Shown: positions 1 to 11,577 of the stretch, one piece after another
Layout: each line of letters starts with the position of its first letter
Position numbering within the stretch: the stretch's first letter is position 1
Assembly: GCA_022495995.1 (NCBI GenBank)
Contig: JAFEMH010001248.1
Span: 248,001-312,000, forward strand
DNA length: 64,000 bases
Direction: 5' to 3'
Source: Adenophora triphylla var. japonica
Lineage: Eukaryota; Streptophyta; Magnoliopsida; Asterales; Campanulaceae
Notes under the pieces: model-generated
Seen by the model: the letters and a program-made list of their open reading frames with translations, nothing else
Databases searched by the model: none
Told to the model about the DNA's origin: nothing
Translations under genes and position numbers: made by a program

Positions 1-128
1 TCGATATCTGCATAAAGGTAAGAACAATTATGATTTCAGTTTGTTTCAAGAACAAAAAATCACAAAGTTAGGAATTCAAGTACCTCCCTTGTTCCATTTG
101 CTTGATATCTCATCCCCTTCTCCAATGG
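1..128 (-). pseudogene. Interrupted PF04195-like gene, downstream exon/intron part (left flank of Element I)
   Basis: This is the left flank of Element I. Read on the minus strand, bases 128-84 continue the exon broken at 23251. Bases 83-8 look like an intron with a GT donor and a pyrimidine-rich TATGCAG acceptor, and 7-1 begin the next exon. With one AATGG copy removed, the codons join exon 1 to this stretch in frame and on across the intron. The gene runs off the left edge of the window. The same 128 bases recur at 6660-6787. Family assignment rests on the exon at 23256-23817. Confidence 0.6.
124..128. other. 5' target-site duplication of Element I (AATGG)
   Basis: AATGG directly precedes the TG of the first LTR and reappears at 23251-23255 directly after the CA of the last LTR. 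A 5-bp duplication is normal for LTR retrotransposon integration and ties both ends to one insertion event. Confidence 0.85.
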
Positions 129-1200
129 TGTTAGTACCCGGTCCGAAAAAAGGTATTTTAAATGCTTGGCCCGGTTAATTAATAAGAAACCCTAAAAAAA
201 CCCTAAAAATTCATTAATTCGTCCGTACCTGCGCCGTCATTGCTAGCGTGGAAGGTACGCCAGATAGAAGTGCCGATCGGCCCTTTACCCGTGGTATGGC
301 CGATCGACCCTTTTATATAGAGCCGATCGACCCTTTAGCCCTTGTCTTGCCGATCGACCCTTCGTTGGCCCGGCCCGAGATATCAAAGCATTATAAATAG
401 GGGTGCCCGGCTCCCTACTTTCACACACAATTTCATACGGGAGAAACGAGACTACACTTGTTTCACCCATAGTTCTTCTTATTCCCTTCGAATCGCCAAG
501 ATTCGACCCCAAAGTCTTGCTACAATTGGTAAGACTCTCTTTTTAATATTCTTGTTCTTTATTATTATTGTCTTTATTATTATTATTATTGTTTGCATGC
601 TTAGTATATTTTAATTACTTTATTTCTTGCCTATGTCCTATATGCTAGATTTAGGGTTGTTTTAATATATTTAATTATGCATAGCCGAGGATGATCTAAG
701 GTTTCACCCAAGAAACCCAATGGATCTAGGAATTATTTCTTACTTTCCACCTTAGTTATAATTATCCCATGATCAACAATCCCCCAAGGATGAACGTTGA
801 TTAGTGCACCTTCCGAGGGCCTAACTCAAAGGTTCTAGGGTGTGATCATCAATAAATTCTTTCTCTCCTCCTCCTTATGCATGATCCCGTTTCTTCTATC
901 TATTCCCGTAAACACCGCACACAACCAACACCCCACATGCTAGAAAGACCGATCTGTCGGGCAATAGGAGTGATAGCGTTTCTTCTTGTTGTAACTTGAC
1001 CCCGAACCCAATTACATGTTTAGCCTTTTTCAAAGCTTTGGGCTATATCAAAGTGGCGTGGCGACTCTCAAAATTAAACTAATATTTTAATATGGTTTAA
1101 GGCGAGTGTCACTAAATGAATATCCCATTTCGATTCGACTTTATATAATTATTTATTTCAAACTTCCGAATGCGCGTTGCATCGGGACGGGGTATTCACA
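129..1200 (+). repeat. Element I LTR, copy 1 (5' LTR)
   Basis: It begins TGTTAGTACCC and ends GGTATTCACA. U3 holds two telo-box-like AAACCCTAA motifs near 187-207, four copies of a GCCGATCG(G/A)C palindrome between 272 and 362, and TATAAATA at 392-399. R/U5 contains CACACAATTTCATACGGGAG and an AT-rich tract. It is nearly identical to copies at 6788 and 22183, apart from small differences that cluster at CAG/CTG trinucleotides. Confidence 0.9.
272..399 (+). promoter_or_regulatory. LTR core promoter: four GCCGATCGRC palindromes plus TATA box
   Basis: Palindromes start near 272, 298, 322 and 349, each followed by CCCTT. The last lies about 32 bp upstream of TATAAATA (392-399). The same layout occurs in the LTRs at 6931-7054 and 22322-22445. 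A TATA box just downstream of a repeated palindrome is the expected form of a U3 promoter; binding of a dimeric factor is inference. Confidence 0.7.
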
Positions 1201-1201
1201 G

Positions 1202-1219
1202 TGGCGACTCCGGCGGGGG
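1202..1219 (+). other. Primer-binding site, copy 1 (altered)
   Basis: It follows the LTR end after one G. The first nine bases match the intact site at 7863-7880, but the rest reads CGGCGGGGG where copy 2 has CCGCTGGGGA, so pairing with the primer tRNA would be weakened. The change again falls on a CTG trinucleotide. Confidence 0.65.
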
Positions 1220-2046
1220 CCCATTTTGAAATCTTTTCAAACTAAGTGGGTCAGACTTTCGTTTTCTTGTATGGTGTTGTATTTTTCGCTTTCTTTTTGA
1301 TTTTCTTTACTCTTAACTGTTGCATTGCATGCATGCATTTCATGTAAATAAAAAATCTTTCTCTTTTTTCTCTAAAAAAGAATTAGACTTCTCTACCTCA
1401 CACTACCACTAGAGTCCGTGTCACACTGCACAGACACCCTTTTACCCTTCGGAGAAGCCAAAGTGCGGGAAGTGTGGTGATCATGTCGCCTCCCTTCCGA
1501 GTCTCACTTGGCCATCCACTCATCAGTGCGCTTCGGCTGCACGGTGGGAGCCTAAAACCTAACCCTCGCGTCACCCACTTTTCTAGGAATACACTCCATA
1601 TGACCGGTTGGTTTGACTAGCTTTTTTATATAGACAATTAATGGGGTCTTTATGTTAAGTCACCACGAACCAATGATATGTCAAGATCTATCGAGAGATT
1701 AAGAGCACTAAAAAATTGATTTCCTTTCAAAGGACGTGCTATGTGAGGACGAGTTATATATTGTTAAAGGATCTTAGCCTATCATTGGTTCGCAGTACTT
1801 TTCATAAAAATCATATTAACTGTCTATGTGAGAAGGTTAGTCGTTAGGATTCACCACTTTAGGATATTTAGTTAGTTGCGAAAAAGGGGTATCCCTTCCA
1901 ACCTTAGTAGGACTAAAATGTACAAAGCTTTTGTAAATAAAAAAGGTCAAGCTAGTACACTTTGCATTGAGTCAACCCTTGTCCTAAAACCGAGTCTTTT
2001 CGATACTTCCGCAGAGCTAAGGTCGGGCCGCGTCCTTCATTCAACA
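1220..2046 (+). other. Untranslated leader of Element I, copy 1
   Basis: This lies between the PBS and the first gag ATG. It is A/T-rich with a few short open stretches that do not look coding. It is repeated almost unchanged at 7881-8705. No gene is seen. Confidence 0.6.
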
Positions 2047-3746
2047 ATGACAACCTTGCCTCCATCAACTACTCCAAGCGCACCTTTGCATCTGCGCAAC
2101 CGGCTCTACACCGAGTCACTTCAATGGAAGGTCACCTGCCAACCCCAACTTCAATGACATTTCGCCCGCTCTGCACGCCTACTTTGCCGGTTTAACCATG
2201 AGGGTTGAGAAACTTGAAGAGCGAGAATCGCACTTTGAAGAACCACAATCAAGAGTGAAGGATCATTTTGTTGAGGAACTCGGTAAAAGGGGACACAAGG
2301 TTATCTTGATGGGGAATGAAGTGGTCGATGTTGAAGATGAAAGCTGTCAATGCTCCTAATCCCGTCAACCCCAATGCACCTACCTTCCCTCTACCCAACT
2401 ATGTTCCAAGCGGCTACAATAATGTTCCACCACATCATGTATGGGAGCTCGAGCAAATCCAAAAGACCTTATCAACCTCCCCGCCAACACACCCAAGGAC
2501 CACTTTGCTAATCTACCCCCTCCCACTTTACCCTTCAATTATTCCGGCCATCATATCCCTACCTACTCCACCTCCCCTACCATCACTCAACCCCCGGCCA
2601 TGCGTAACTCCAACATTGCTACGAGACCCGACCGTGTTAGCATTGATTGAACAAGTGAAGGCATTGACCAGAGCAAATGGGAAAGCAAGGTGTGTCCCCC
2701 ATCAAGATGCTTAATCCGAGCAAAGTTGCACCCCTACCTCAAGATTTCAAGATGCCCAAGATGGCCATGTTTGGAGGAGTTACTTGCCCAAAGACACATT
2801 TAGAGAGCTATACGTTAGCGATGAGGGCCAAAGACTCTACACCCGAGCGAGATGGCGAGAATGTTCCATAGCACATTGGAAGGGCTGCTCTCCGTTGGTT
2901 TCGAAGTTGAACGAGGAGGAAAGGGACACATGGGACAAGGTTAGTAGGGTGTTCTCTGAAAAGTATCAAGCAAACATGGATTGGCAAGTGAATCGAGCTG
3001 ATTTGGAGCACACGCTTCAAAAGAATGGAGAGTCAATTTATGACTTCTACAAGCGTTGGAATGATAAGTTGAGCGAAATTCAGTATCCGCCCAAGGAGAA
3101 TGAACAAAAACAGATATTTTACAAGTGTTTGTTACCCGGACACAAGTTGGCAGTTGGTAATGGTTATTTTCCCAATCTTAGGGAAATGGTGGATTCGGGC
3201 GTACGTTACGAGAGTGGCATCACCGGAATCGCTCAACCAAAGGACACTGGGGCTGCTAATAATTCATTCCGCTATAGAGCTCCCGCCAATACCGCAGCAA
3301 AGAAAGAGCCCGTGGGGCAAGTAAATTATGTGCAAGGGGAAGCTGCTTTGGATGTTCAAGCCGTAATGAGAGAGAATAACAGTATCCACCGCGAGAGGGA
3401 AGTGTTTGATGATTTTGGAATGCCAATGGGCAAGGTTTTCGAAGTGCTAGTAAAGAAGGGCTTGGTCAAGCCGCTTGAGAATTATGAACCGTTAAACCCA
3501 AAAGAAGGCTTAGATGCTTCTAAGTATTGCCACTACCACAAGTACAAGGGTCACACTACTGATTACTGCCTTCAGTTCAAACGTTTAGTACAAGACTTGA
3601 TTCGGCAAGGTAAGGTAGAGAAGCCGAAGTCTCCAAATGTTGTGGGGAATCCTCTCCCTAACAACAAGATCCACATGGTGGAAGGTAATTTTATCAGCTT
3701 GGTAGAGATGGAAGATGCTTTTGAGAAACTGGGGTCATCAATGTAA
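2047..3746 (+). pseudogene. gag, copy 1 (frameshifted)
   Basis: The likely start is the ATG at 2047 (MTTLPPSTTPS...), matching the start at 8706 in copy 2. The N-terminal part is spread over several frames to about 2780. From 2784 to 3746 one frame is open and contains the Retrotrans_gag-type region (TWDKVSRVFSEKYQ, SIYDFYKRWNDKL) and a C/H-rich knuckle, CHYHKYKGHTTDYC. The protein would form the capsid-like particle and bind RNA. Relative to copy 2 this copy keeps the last Cys of the knuckle but has a broken N-terminus. Assignment to gag is secure; functionality is unlikely as read. Confidence 0.85.
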
Positions 3747-4113
3747 GAGGTATTCTCGGCTATTGTCGAAAGGGATTGTTCGTGCCGAAACTCTCCGAGT
3801 ATGCCGGTTTTGCTTTGAAAAAGGGCCGTGCGAAGCTCATCATTGAAGGGAAGGTAGAGAATCCTAGTAAGATAGTTGGTAGTGATGTTGCTATGGTAGA
3901 GAAAGACCTCACCGATCCGGTCAGTGCATTTGTGACATGAAGTGAGGCGATCGTGTCGGTTGTAATTTGAGTTCAATTTATAAAGAATTTTCTTGTTATA
4001 TCTTTGTCTTTTGAGGAACTTGTCTAGAGAAGTTGCCTCGTTAAATGATGATTATGTAGAAGAGAGTCCTAAACCTCTCTCGTTGGGTACAAATTCACGC
4101 GTAAGTATCTGAC
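3747..4113 (+). pseudogene. gag-pro spacer with gag C-terminus out of frame
   Basis: After the stop at 3746 the coding sense continues in other frames, with codons for VRGILGYC-like and KIVGSDVAMVEKDL-like residues up to about 3940. This suggests that gag originally ran further and was broken by small indels. No separate gene is seen. Confidence 0.5.
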
Positions 4114-4925
4114 ATGGAAAAGAATGGGGTTAATCTACTCACGAGGTCCGGAAAGGTGTATCAAGCAGAAGATAAAGGGGCGAAAAAAGTCTTTGGTCCG
4201 AAAACTGAAGTAGTAAATCCCGATAAAGAAGACCCTATTCTCACTCAACTGAAGCTAACTCAAGCCAATATATCCTTATGGTCCTTGCTAACGTCCTCGT
4301 ATGCCCACGTGATGATGTTGGAACGAGAATCTTGCTGCGACTTTGGTGCCGTCTCGATACAAAGCCGTAAGATGTAACGCAGATGATCGGCAACATACAC
4401 TTTGGGAATATCATTACATTTTCAGAGTTGGACATGCCGGAGTTTGGATCGGATCATAATGAACCACTGCACATCACTATTGAAGTCAACGGAAAAAGGT
4501 TGCCACGTATTTTCATTGATAACGGTTCTGCAGTGAACATACTGCCTTCCAGGATGATGGACGTCCTTGATCTAAGTCCCACAGATTTGAGACCTTCAGT
4601 TCATTCCGTGCGAGGATACGATTCTACTAGCCGGTCAGTGTTGGGAATAATCGGTTGCCTCTTACTTGGGACCACTACTATGATTGCTGAGTTTCAAGTC
4701 ATAGACATACCTTCCACCTTCACCATGCTGCTGGGTAGGCCATGGTTACATCAGATGAATGGAGTCCCTTCCTCATTGCATCAATGTGTGAAATTCCAGT
4801 CGGGCGATCAAGTGACAGTCATTTACAGCGATCTGGTAACATCTCAAGGAACAAGCACTGGGGGAAAGCCGGTCCTACAGATGCAGCACGAAGAAGGTAG
4901 TTCTATGTTCACCATTTTCGGCTAA
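4114..4925 (+). pseudogene. Aspartic protease (pro) region, copy 1
   Basis: The segment 4114-4377 encodes the conserved linker GVNLLTRSGKVYQ and KEDPILTQLKLTQANIS. A frameshift leads to 4383-4925 (180 aa), the retropepsin-like domain. The active-site motif is DNGS at about residues 46-49 of that open stretch, followed by NILPSRMMDVL and GRPWLHQMNG near the end. D-N-G-S in place of D-T/S-G is usual for this lineage. It cleaves the polyprotein. It is broken by a frameshift after about residue 80 of the first part. Confidence 0.85.
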
Positions 4926-6540
4926 TAGCACAGCACGTTTGCACGGTAGACCTCACAAAGACATCGACAGTACGACCAGCTGTTAGGATGATGAGGAACA
5001 TGGGATTTGTACCAGATCGGGGCCGGGGTGAACATCTCCAGGGACCTACACAAGCAATGGAAGCTGCGATCATCGCGCAGGCACGGTTTAGGCTATGCTA
5101 TTACCCCCGAAGATCGGGTGAAGAGAAAAGAATTGAGTTCCTCAAGAGGGCAAAGCTACCCTACGAGAAGCCGGTAGATGAGGCCATACCGCCTTTCCCT
5201 CAATAGTTACTTTGTCAAGGAGGGCGAAGAATTCTCTTGCAGGGAGTTTAGCGAGCCTTGGTTTGATCACACAGCAAGCTGCAGAAGGTTTCGAAATCTT
5301 CGGGGATACGAGGTTGATAGGTCGAAGCCGAAGACGGTTCTCATGGACCCACGTCAAAAGAGAGGCAAGGTTGTCACGATCCAGAGCCGGTACATCATCA
5401 AGATCAAGATGAGTTGGCCAATCAGCTAGGGCGGTATCTTTGGATGAGCCGTTGGTTGAGAACATTGCGGTTCGAGAGGATGCGAAGAATGGGATGGTCG
5501 AACCTCGTTGCAGCATTTGGGGAATCTGAATATAGAAGATGATATGGTTGCAGTCATTGGGGCAGAGCAGGCAGACGATACGGATCCAAGGACGTTGGTG
5601 ACACCCATGGTTGGAAAGCTGAAGAATTGGTGCGTATTTGGCGGACCCGTAGCCACGAAGGAATACATGGTTGAAGAGCTGGGACTGATGCCTCCTCCTG
5701 TTGAGTCTCCCCCTGGTTCCCCCAAGTCCTCTACTTCTTCAGAATCTTCTGTTTTGTTTGAGTCTGATGTGTTTTCTTTTGAGTTTGAGTCTTCTTCCAA
5801 GTCTGATGACCTCACGTCAGAAGACTATGAATTAGTTGCAAATGTTGTTTTCCCTTTCGCTATGAATGAAAAACTAGATCTTTCTGAGTATCCCCTCATA
5901 GCCAATCTTCTTAATGATAAATTAACTAAAAATAATGCTCAACTTAATCAAATTAACTTAGTTAATAATGACTCATTAGAAGAAGCGGACACACTAAACA
6001 ATGAATATATTAAAGAAATTTCTAAGCAAGTTATCAATCAAAAGGAAGGTCGAGCCCAAGCTGCCGATGAGGTGTTATCATGTATTAATTTGGGAACGGA
6101 AGAAGAGCCGAGAGAGACACAGATTGGAAGCTTCTTCGAAGGGACTGAAAGGGAAGCGTTGATTGAGCTGCTTAAAGAATATTCGGATGTGTTCGCATGG
6201 TCATACAAGGATATGCCGGGGCTGGATAACTCGATAGTGGAGCACAGAATACCACTAACACCAGACGCCAAGCCTGTTAAGCAGAAATTACGCCGCATTA
6301 AGCCAGAATGGTCTCTGCAAGTTAAAGAAGAGATAGAGAAGCTCCTCCGGGTAGGCTTTATCAGAGTTATTGAGTATCCGACGTGGTTATCTAATATTGT
6401 GACGGTCAGTAAATCAAATGGCAAGGTTAGAGTTTGTGTTGACTTCCGAGATCTCAACAAGGCTAGCCCAAAGGACGACTTCCCGCTGCCCAATATCGAC
6501 ATGCTAGTAGATGCCACTGCTAACTACGAGGTCAAGTCTT
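4926..6540 (+). pseudogene. pol linker (G-patch-like) and N-terminal half of reverse transcriptase, copy 1, truncated
   Basis: A short G-patch-like sequence (MMRNMGFVPDRGRGEHLQG) near 4988 follows pro. The frame 5508-6540 is open through an acidic, Ser-rich linker into RT: FAWSYKDMPGLD, KQKLRRIKPEW, GFIRVIEYPTW and VCVDFRDLNKASPKDDFPLP. It stops at the duplication junction after residues for ANYEVKS, before the catalytic YVDD, so this copy cannot make active RT. The open frame continues past 6540 into unrelated flank DNA, ending at 6674. That fusion is a by-product of the duplication. Confidence 0.85.
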
Positions 6541-6787
6541 CCGGGACAACCAGAGACGATTCCAGGAGCCCCTTAGGAGATCTTTTGTCTAAAGGGAGCT
6601 TGAAAAATTCGTCAATCTTGCTTAAAGTGTCTTCAGCCGGTGGAAATAGTTCTCCCCAGTCGATATCTGCATAAAGGTAAGAACAATTACGATTTCAGTT
6701 TGTTTCAAGAACAAAAAATCACAAAGTTAGGAATTCAAGTACCTCCCTTGTTCCATTTGCTTGATATCTCATCCCCTTCTCCAATGG
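6541..6787 (-). pseudogene. Duplicated flank: PF04195-like gene exon, intron and exon fragment
   Basis: This is the tandem copy of the left flank. On the minus strand 6787-6743 is the exon part next to the insertion, 6742-6667 the 76-bp intron and 6666-6541 the next exon, which encodes an open stretch (DIDWGELFPPAEDTLSKID and on). Bases 6660-6787 match 1-128; 6541-6659 shows about 119 bases that lie left of the window in the first copy. Its presence inside the element proves that genomic DNA was duplicated, not just the element's RNA. Confidence 0.7.
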
Positions 6788-7861
6788 TGTTAGTACCCGG
6801 TCCGAAAAAAGGTATTTTAAATGCTTGGCCCGGTTAATTAATAAGAAACCCTAAAAAAACCCTAAAAATTCATTAATTCGTCCGTACCTGCGCCGTCATT
6901 GCTAGCGTGGAAGGTACGCCAGATAGAAGTGCCGATCGGCCCTTTACCCGTGGTATGGCCGATCGACCCTTTTATATAGAGCCGATCGACCCTTTAGCCC
7001 TTGTGCCGATCGACCCTTCGTTGGCCCAGCCCAGATATCAAAGCATTATAAATAGGGGTGCCCGGCTCCCTACTTTCACACACAATTTCATACGGGAGAA
7101 ACGAGACTACACTTGTTTCACCCATAGTTCTTCTTATTCCCTTCGAATCGCCAAGATTCGACCCCAAAGTCTTGCTACAATTGGTAAGACTCTCTTTTTA
7201 ATATTCTTGTTCTTTATTATTATTGTCTTTATTATTATTATTATTGTTTGCATGCTTAGTATATTTTAATTACTTTATTTCTTGCCTATGTCCTATATGC
7301 TAGATTTAGGGTTGTTTTAATATATTTAATTATGCATAGCCGAGGATGATCTAAGGTTTCACCCAAGAAACCCAATGGATCTAGGAATTATTTCTTACTT
7401 TCCACCTTAGTTATAATTATCCCATGATCAACAATCCCCCAAGGATGAACGTTGATTAGTGCACCTTCCAAGGGCCTAACTCAAAGGTTCTAGGGTGTGA
7501 TCATCAATTAATTCTTTCTCTCCCCTCCTCCTTATGCATGATCCCGTTTCTTCTATCTATTCCCGTAAACACCGCACACAACCAACACCCCACATGCTAG
7601 AAAGACCGATCCGTCGGGCAATAGGAGTGATAGCGTTTCTTCTTCTGTTGTAACTTGACCCCCGAACCCAATTACATGTTTAGCCTTTTTTCAAAGCTTT
7701 GGGCTATATCAAAGTGGCGTGGCGACTCTCAAAATTAAACTAATATTTTAATATGGTTTAAGGCGAGTGTCACTAAATGAATATCCCATTTCGATTCGAC
7801 TTTATATAATTATTTATTTCAAACTTCCGAATGCGCGTTGCATCGGGACGGGGTATTCACA
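6788..7861 (+). repeat. Element I LTR, copy 2 (internal)
   Basis: It has the same ends as copy 1 and is preceded by AATGG at 6783-6787, as expected if flank and LTR were duplicated together. TATAAATA is at 7047-7054 and the palindromes lie between 6931 and 7018. It precedes the part of the element that contains the complete pol. Confidence 0.9.
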
Positions 7862-7862
7862 G

Positions 7863-7880
7863 TGGCGACTCCGCTGGGGA
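7863..7880 (+). other. Primer-binding site, copy 2
   Basis: TGGCGACTCCGCTGGGGA begins one base after the LTR. The initial TGG pairs with a tRNA CCA end. This type of PBS is common in Tat elements, where tRNA-Arg is the usual primer; the tRNA identity is recalled, not tested. The minus-strand Element III has the identical 18 bases at 42404-42421. Confidence 0.8.
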
Positions 7881-8705
7881 CTGTTTTGAAATCTTTTCAA
7901 ACTAAGTGGGTCAGACTTTCGTTTTCTTGTATGGTGTTGTATTTTTCGCTTTCTTTTTGATTTTCTTTACTCTTAACTGTTGCATTGCATGCATGCATTT
8001 CATGTAAATAAAAAATCTTTCTCTTTTTTCTCTAAAAAAGAATTAGACTTCTCTTCCTTACACTACCACTAGAGTCCGTGTCACACTGCACAGACACCCT
8101 TTTACCCTTCGGAGAAGCCAAAGTGCGGGAAGTGTGGTGATCATGTCGCCTCCCTTCCGAGTCTCACTTGGCCATCCACTCATCAGTGCGCTTCGGCTGC
8201 ACGGTGGGAGCCTAAAACCTAACCCTCGCGTCACCCACTTTTCTAGGAATACACTCCATATGACCGGTTGGTTTGACTAGCTTTTTTATATAGACAATTA
8301 ATGGGGTCTTTATGTTAAGTCACCACGAACCAATGATATGTCAAGATCTATCGAGAGATTAAGAGCACTAAAAAATTGATTTCCTTTTAAAGGACGTGCT
8401 ATGTGAGGACGAGTTATATATTGTTAAAGGATCTTAGCCTATCATTGGTTCGCAGTACTTTTCATAAAAATCATATTAACTGTCTATGTGAGAAGGTTAG
8501 TCGTTAGGATTCACCACTTTAGGATATTTAGTTAGTTGCGAAAAAGGGGTATCCCTTCCAACCTTAGTAGGACTAAAATGTACAAAGCTTTTGTAAATAA
8601 AAAAGGTCAAGCTAGTACACTGCATTGAGTCAACCCTTGTCCTAAAACCGAGTCTTTTCTGATACTTCCGCAGAGCTAAGGTCGGGCCGCGTCCTTCATT
8701 CAACA
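7881..8705 (+). other. Untranslated leader of Element I, copy 2
   Basis: Near-identical to 1220-2046. No gene is seen between the PBS and the gag start. Confidence 0.6.
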
Positions 8706-10463
8706 ATGACAACCTTGCCTCCATCAACTACTCCAAGCGCACCCGCCGCATCCGCAACCGGCTCTACACCGCCACTTCAATGGAAGGTCCCGCCAACCCC
8801 AACTTCAATGACATTCCGCCCGCTTCCGCACGCCTACTTTGCCGGTTTAACCATGAGGGTTGAGAAACTTGAAGAGCGTAATCGCACTTTGAAGAACCAC
8901 AATCAAGAGCCGAAGGATCATTTTGTTGAGGAACTCGCAAAAGGGGACACAAGGTTATCTTGATGGGGAATGAAGTGGTCGATGTTGAAGATGAAACTGT
9001 CAATGCTCCTAATCCCGTCAACCCCAATGCACCTACCTTCCCTCTACCCAACTATGTTCCAAGCAGCTACAATAATGTTCCACCACCTGTCATGTATGGG
9101 AGCTCGAGCAAATCCAAAAGACCTTATCAACCTCCCCGCCAACACACCCAAGGACCACTTTGCTAATCTACCCCTCCCACTTTACCCTTCAATTATTCCG
9201 GCCATCATATCCCTACCTACTCCACCTCCCCTACCATCACTCAACCCCACCATGCGTAACTCCAACATTGCTACAGACCCGACTGTGTTAGCATTGATTG
9301 AACAAGTGAAGGCATTGACCGAGCAAATGGGAAAGCAAGGTGTGTCCCCCATCAAGATGCTTAATCCGAGCAAAGTTGCACCCCTACCTCAAGATTTCAA
9401 GATGCCCAAGATGGCCATGTTTGGAGGAGTTACTTGCCCAAAGACACATTTAGAGAGCTATACGTTAGCGATGAGGGCCAAAGACTGTACACCCGAGCAG
9501 ATGGCGAGAATGTTCCATAGCACATTGGAAGGGGCTGCTCTCCGTTGGTTTCTGAAGTTGAACGAGGAGGAAAGGGACACATGGGACAAGGTTAGTAGGG
9601 TGTTCTCTGAAAAGTATCAAGCAAACATGGATTGGCAAGTGAATCGAGCTGATTTGGAGCACACGCTTCAAAAGAATGGAGAGTCAATTTATGACTTCTA
9701 CAAGCGTTGGAATGATAAGTTGAGCGAAATTCAGTATCCGCCCAAGGAGAATGAACAAAAACAGATATTTTACAAGTGTTTGTTACCCGGACACAAGTTG
9801 GCAGTTGGTAATGGTTATTTTCCCAATCTTAGGGAAATGGTGGATTCGGGCGTACGTTACGAGAGTGGCATCACCGGAATCGCTCAACCAAAGGACACTG
9901 GGGCTGCTAATAATTCATTCCGCTATAGAGCTCCCGCCAATACCGCAGCAAAGAAAGAGCCCGTGGGGCAAGTAAATTATGTGCAAGGGGAAGCTGCTTT
10001 GGATGTTCAAGCCGTAATGAGAGAGAATAACAGTATCCACCGCGAGAGGGAAGTGTTTGATGATTTTGGAATGCCAATGGGCAAGGTTTTCGAAGTGCTA
10101 GTAAAGAAGGGCTTGGTCAAGCCGCTTGAGAATTATGAACCGTTAAACCCAAAAGAAGGCTTAGATGCTTCTAAGTATTGCCACTACCACAAGTACAAGG
10201 GTCACACTACCGACACGCCTTCGCTCAAACGTTTAGTACAAGACTTGATTCGGCAAGGTAAGGTAGAGAAGCCGAAGTCTCCAAATGTTGTGGGGAATCC
10301 TCTCCCTAACAACAAGATCCACATGGTGGAAGGTAATTTTATCGCCTTGGTAGAGATGGAAGATGCTTTTGAGAAACCGGGCCGTCACGTAAGAGGTATT
10401 CTCACTATTGTCGAAAGGGATTGTTCGTGCCGAAACTCTCCGAGTATGCCGGTTTTGCTTTGA
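8706..10463 (+). pseudogene. gag, copy 2
   Basis: It starts at ATG 8706 (MTTLPPSTTPSAPAASATG) and reads to 8963. It shifts frame to 8960-9166 (Pro/Asn-rich), then shifts again into a long open frame ending at 10463. The Retrotrans_gag-type core is intact (AMRAKDCTPEQMARMFHSTL, AALRWFLKLNEEERDTW, YDFYKRWNDKL). The C/H knuckle is damaged: CHYHKYKGHTTD is followed by TPSL, while copy 1 has YCLQF. That damage coincides with CTG and CAG sites changed to CG, so copy 1 probably shows the true sequence there. Role: particle protein. Confidence 0.85.
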
Positions 10464-11076
10464 AAAAGGGCCGTGCGTAAGCTCATCATTGAAGGGAAGG
10501 TAGAGAATCCTAGTAAGATAGTTGGTAGTGATGTTGCTATGGTAGAGAAAGACCTCACCGATCCAAATGAGTCTGCTGTGACAGACATAAAGGAGGCAAG
10601 CTTGTGTCGGGCTTTGTAATTTGAGTTCAATTTATAAAGAATTTTCTTGTTATATGCCGTCTTTTGAGGAACCTGTCTAGAGAAGTTGCCTCGTTAAATG
10701 ATGATTATGTAGAAGAGAGTCCTAAACCTCTCTCGTTGGCTGAAATTCACGCGAAGTATCTCGACATGGAAAAGAATGGGGTTAATCTACTCACGAGGTC
10801 CGGAAAGGTGTATCAAGCGTAAGATAAAGGGGCGAAAAAGTCTTTGGTCCGAAAACCGAAGTAGTAAATCCCGATAAAGAAGACCCTATTCTCACTCAAC
10901 CGAAGCTAACTCAAGCCAATATATCCTTATGGTCCTTGCTAACGTCCTCGTATGCCCACAGGATGATGTTGGAACAGAATCTTGCCGCGACTTTGGTGCC
11001 GTCTCGATACAAAGCCGTAAGATGTAACGCAGATGATCGGCAACATACACTTTGGGAATATCATTACATTTTCGTA
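10464..11076 (+). pseudogene. gag C-terminus and pro linker, copy 2, out of frame
   Basis: The codons for VNLLTRSGKVYQA (near 10770) are followed at once by a stop, where copy 1 reads on. KEDPILTQ-like codons follow near 10880. Breaks are small indels. No additional gene is seen. Confidence 0.55.
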
Positions 11077-11077
11077 G

Positions 11078-11577
11078 TTGGACATGCCGGAGTTTGGATC
11101 GGATCATAATGAACCACCGCACATCACTATTGAAGTCAACGGAAAAAGGTTGCCACGTATTTTCATTGATAACGGTTCTGCAGTGAACATACCGCCTTCC
11201 GTGATGATGGACGTCCTTGATCTAAGTCCCACGCATTTGAGACCTTCAGCCCATTCCGTGCGAGGATACGATTCTACTAGCCGGCCGTTGTTGGGAATAA
11301 TCAGCTTGCCTCTTACTTGCGGGACCACTACTATGATTGCCGAGTTTCAAGTCATAGACATACCTTCCACCTTCACCATGCCGCCGGGTAGGCCATGGTT
11401 GCATCGATGAATGGAGTCCCTTCCTCATTGCATCAATGTGTGAAATTCCGCCGGGCGATCAAGTGACAGCCATTTACAGCGATCCGGTAACATCTCAAGG
11501 ATCAAGCACTGGGGAAAGCCGGTCCTACAGATTCAAGACGAAGAGGGTAGTTCAATGTTCGCCGTTTTCGCCTAATA
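11078..11577 (+). pseudogene. Aspartic protease, copy 2
   Basis: The 110-aa open part includes FIDNGSAVN, the retropepsin active-site motif, and ends at GRPWLHR, where a base lost in CATCAGATG relative to copy 1 breaks the frame. Several Leu codons (CTG) of copy 1 appear here as Pro (CCG), for example at NIPPS against NILPS and MPPGRPW against MLLGRPW. Leu fits the family, so this copy carries the altered state. Confidence 0.8.

Noticed and set aside
187..207. AAACCCTAA motifs resembling telomere repeats
   Set aside because: Only two, imperfectly spaced, in each LTR U3. They are telo-box-like promoter motifs at most, not telomeric DNA.
5508..6674. A 388-aa RT fusion with a novel C-terminus
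   Set aside because: The last 45 residues are read from duplicated flank DNA past the junction at 6540; a chance extension.
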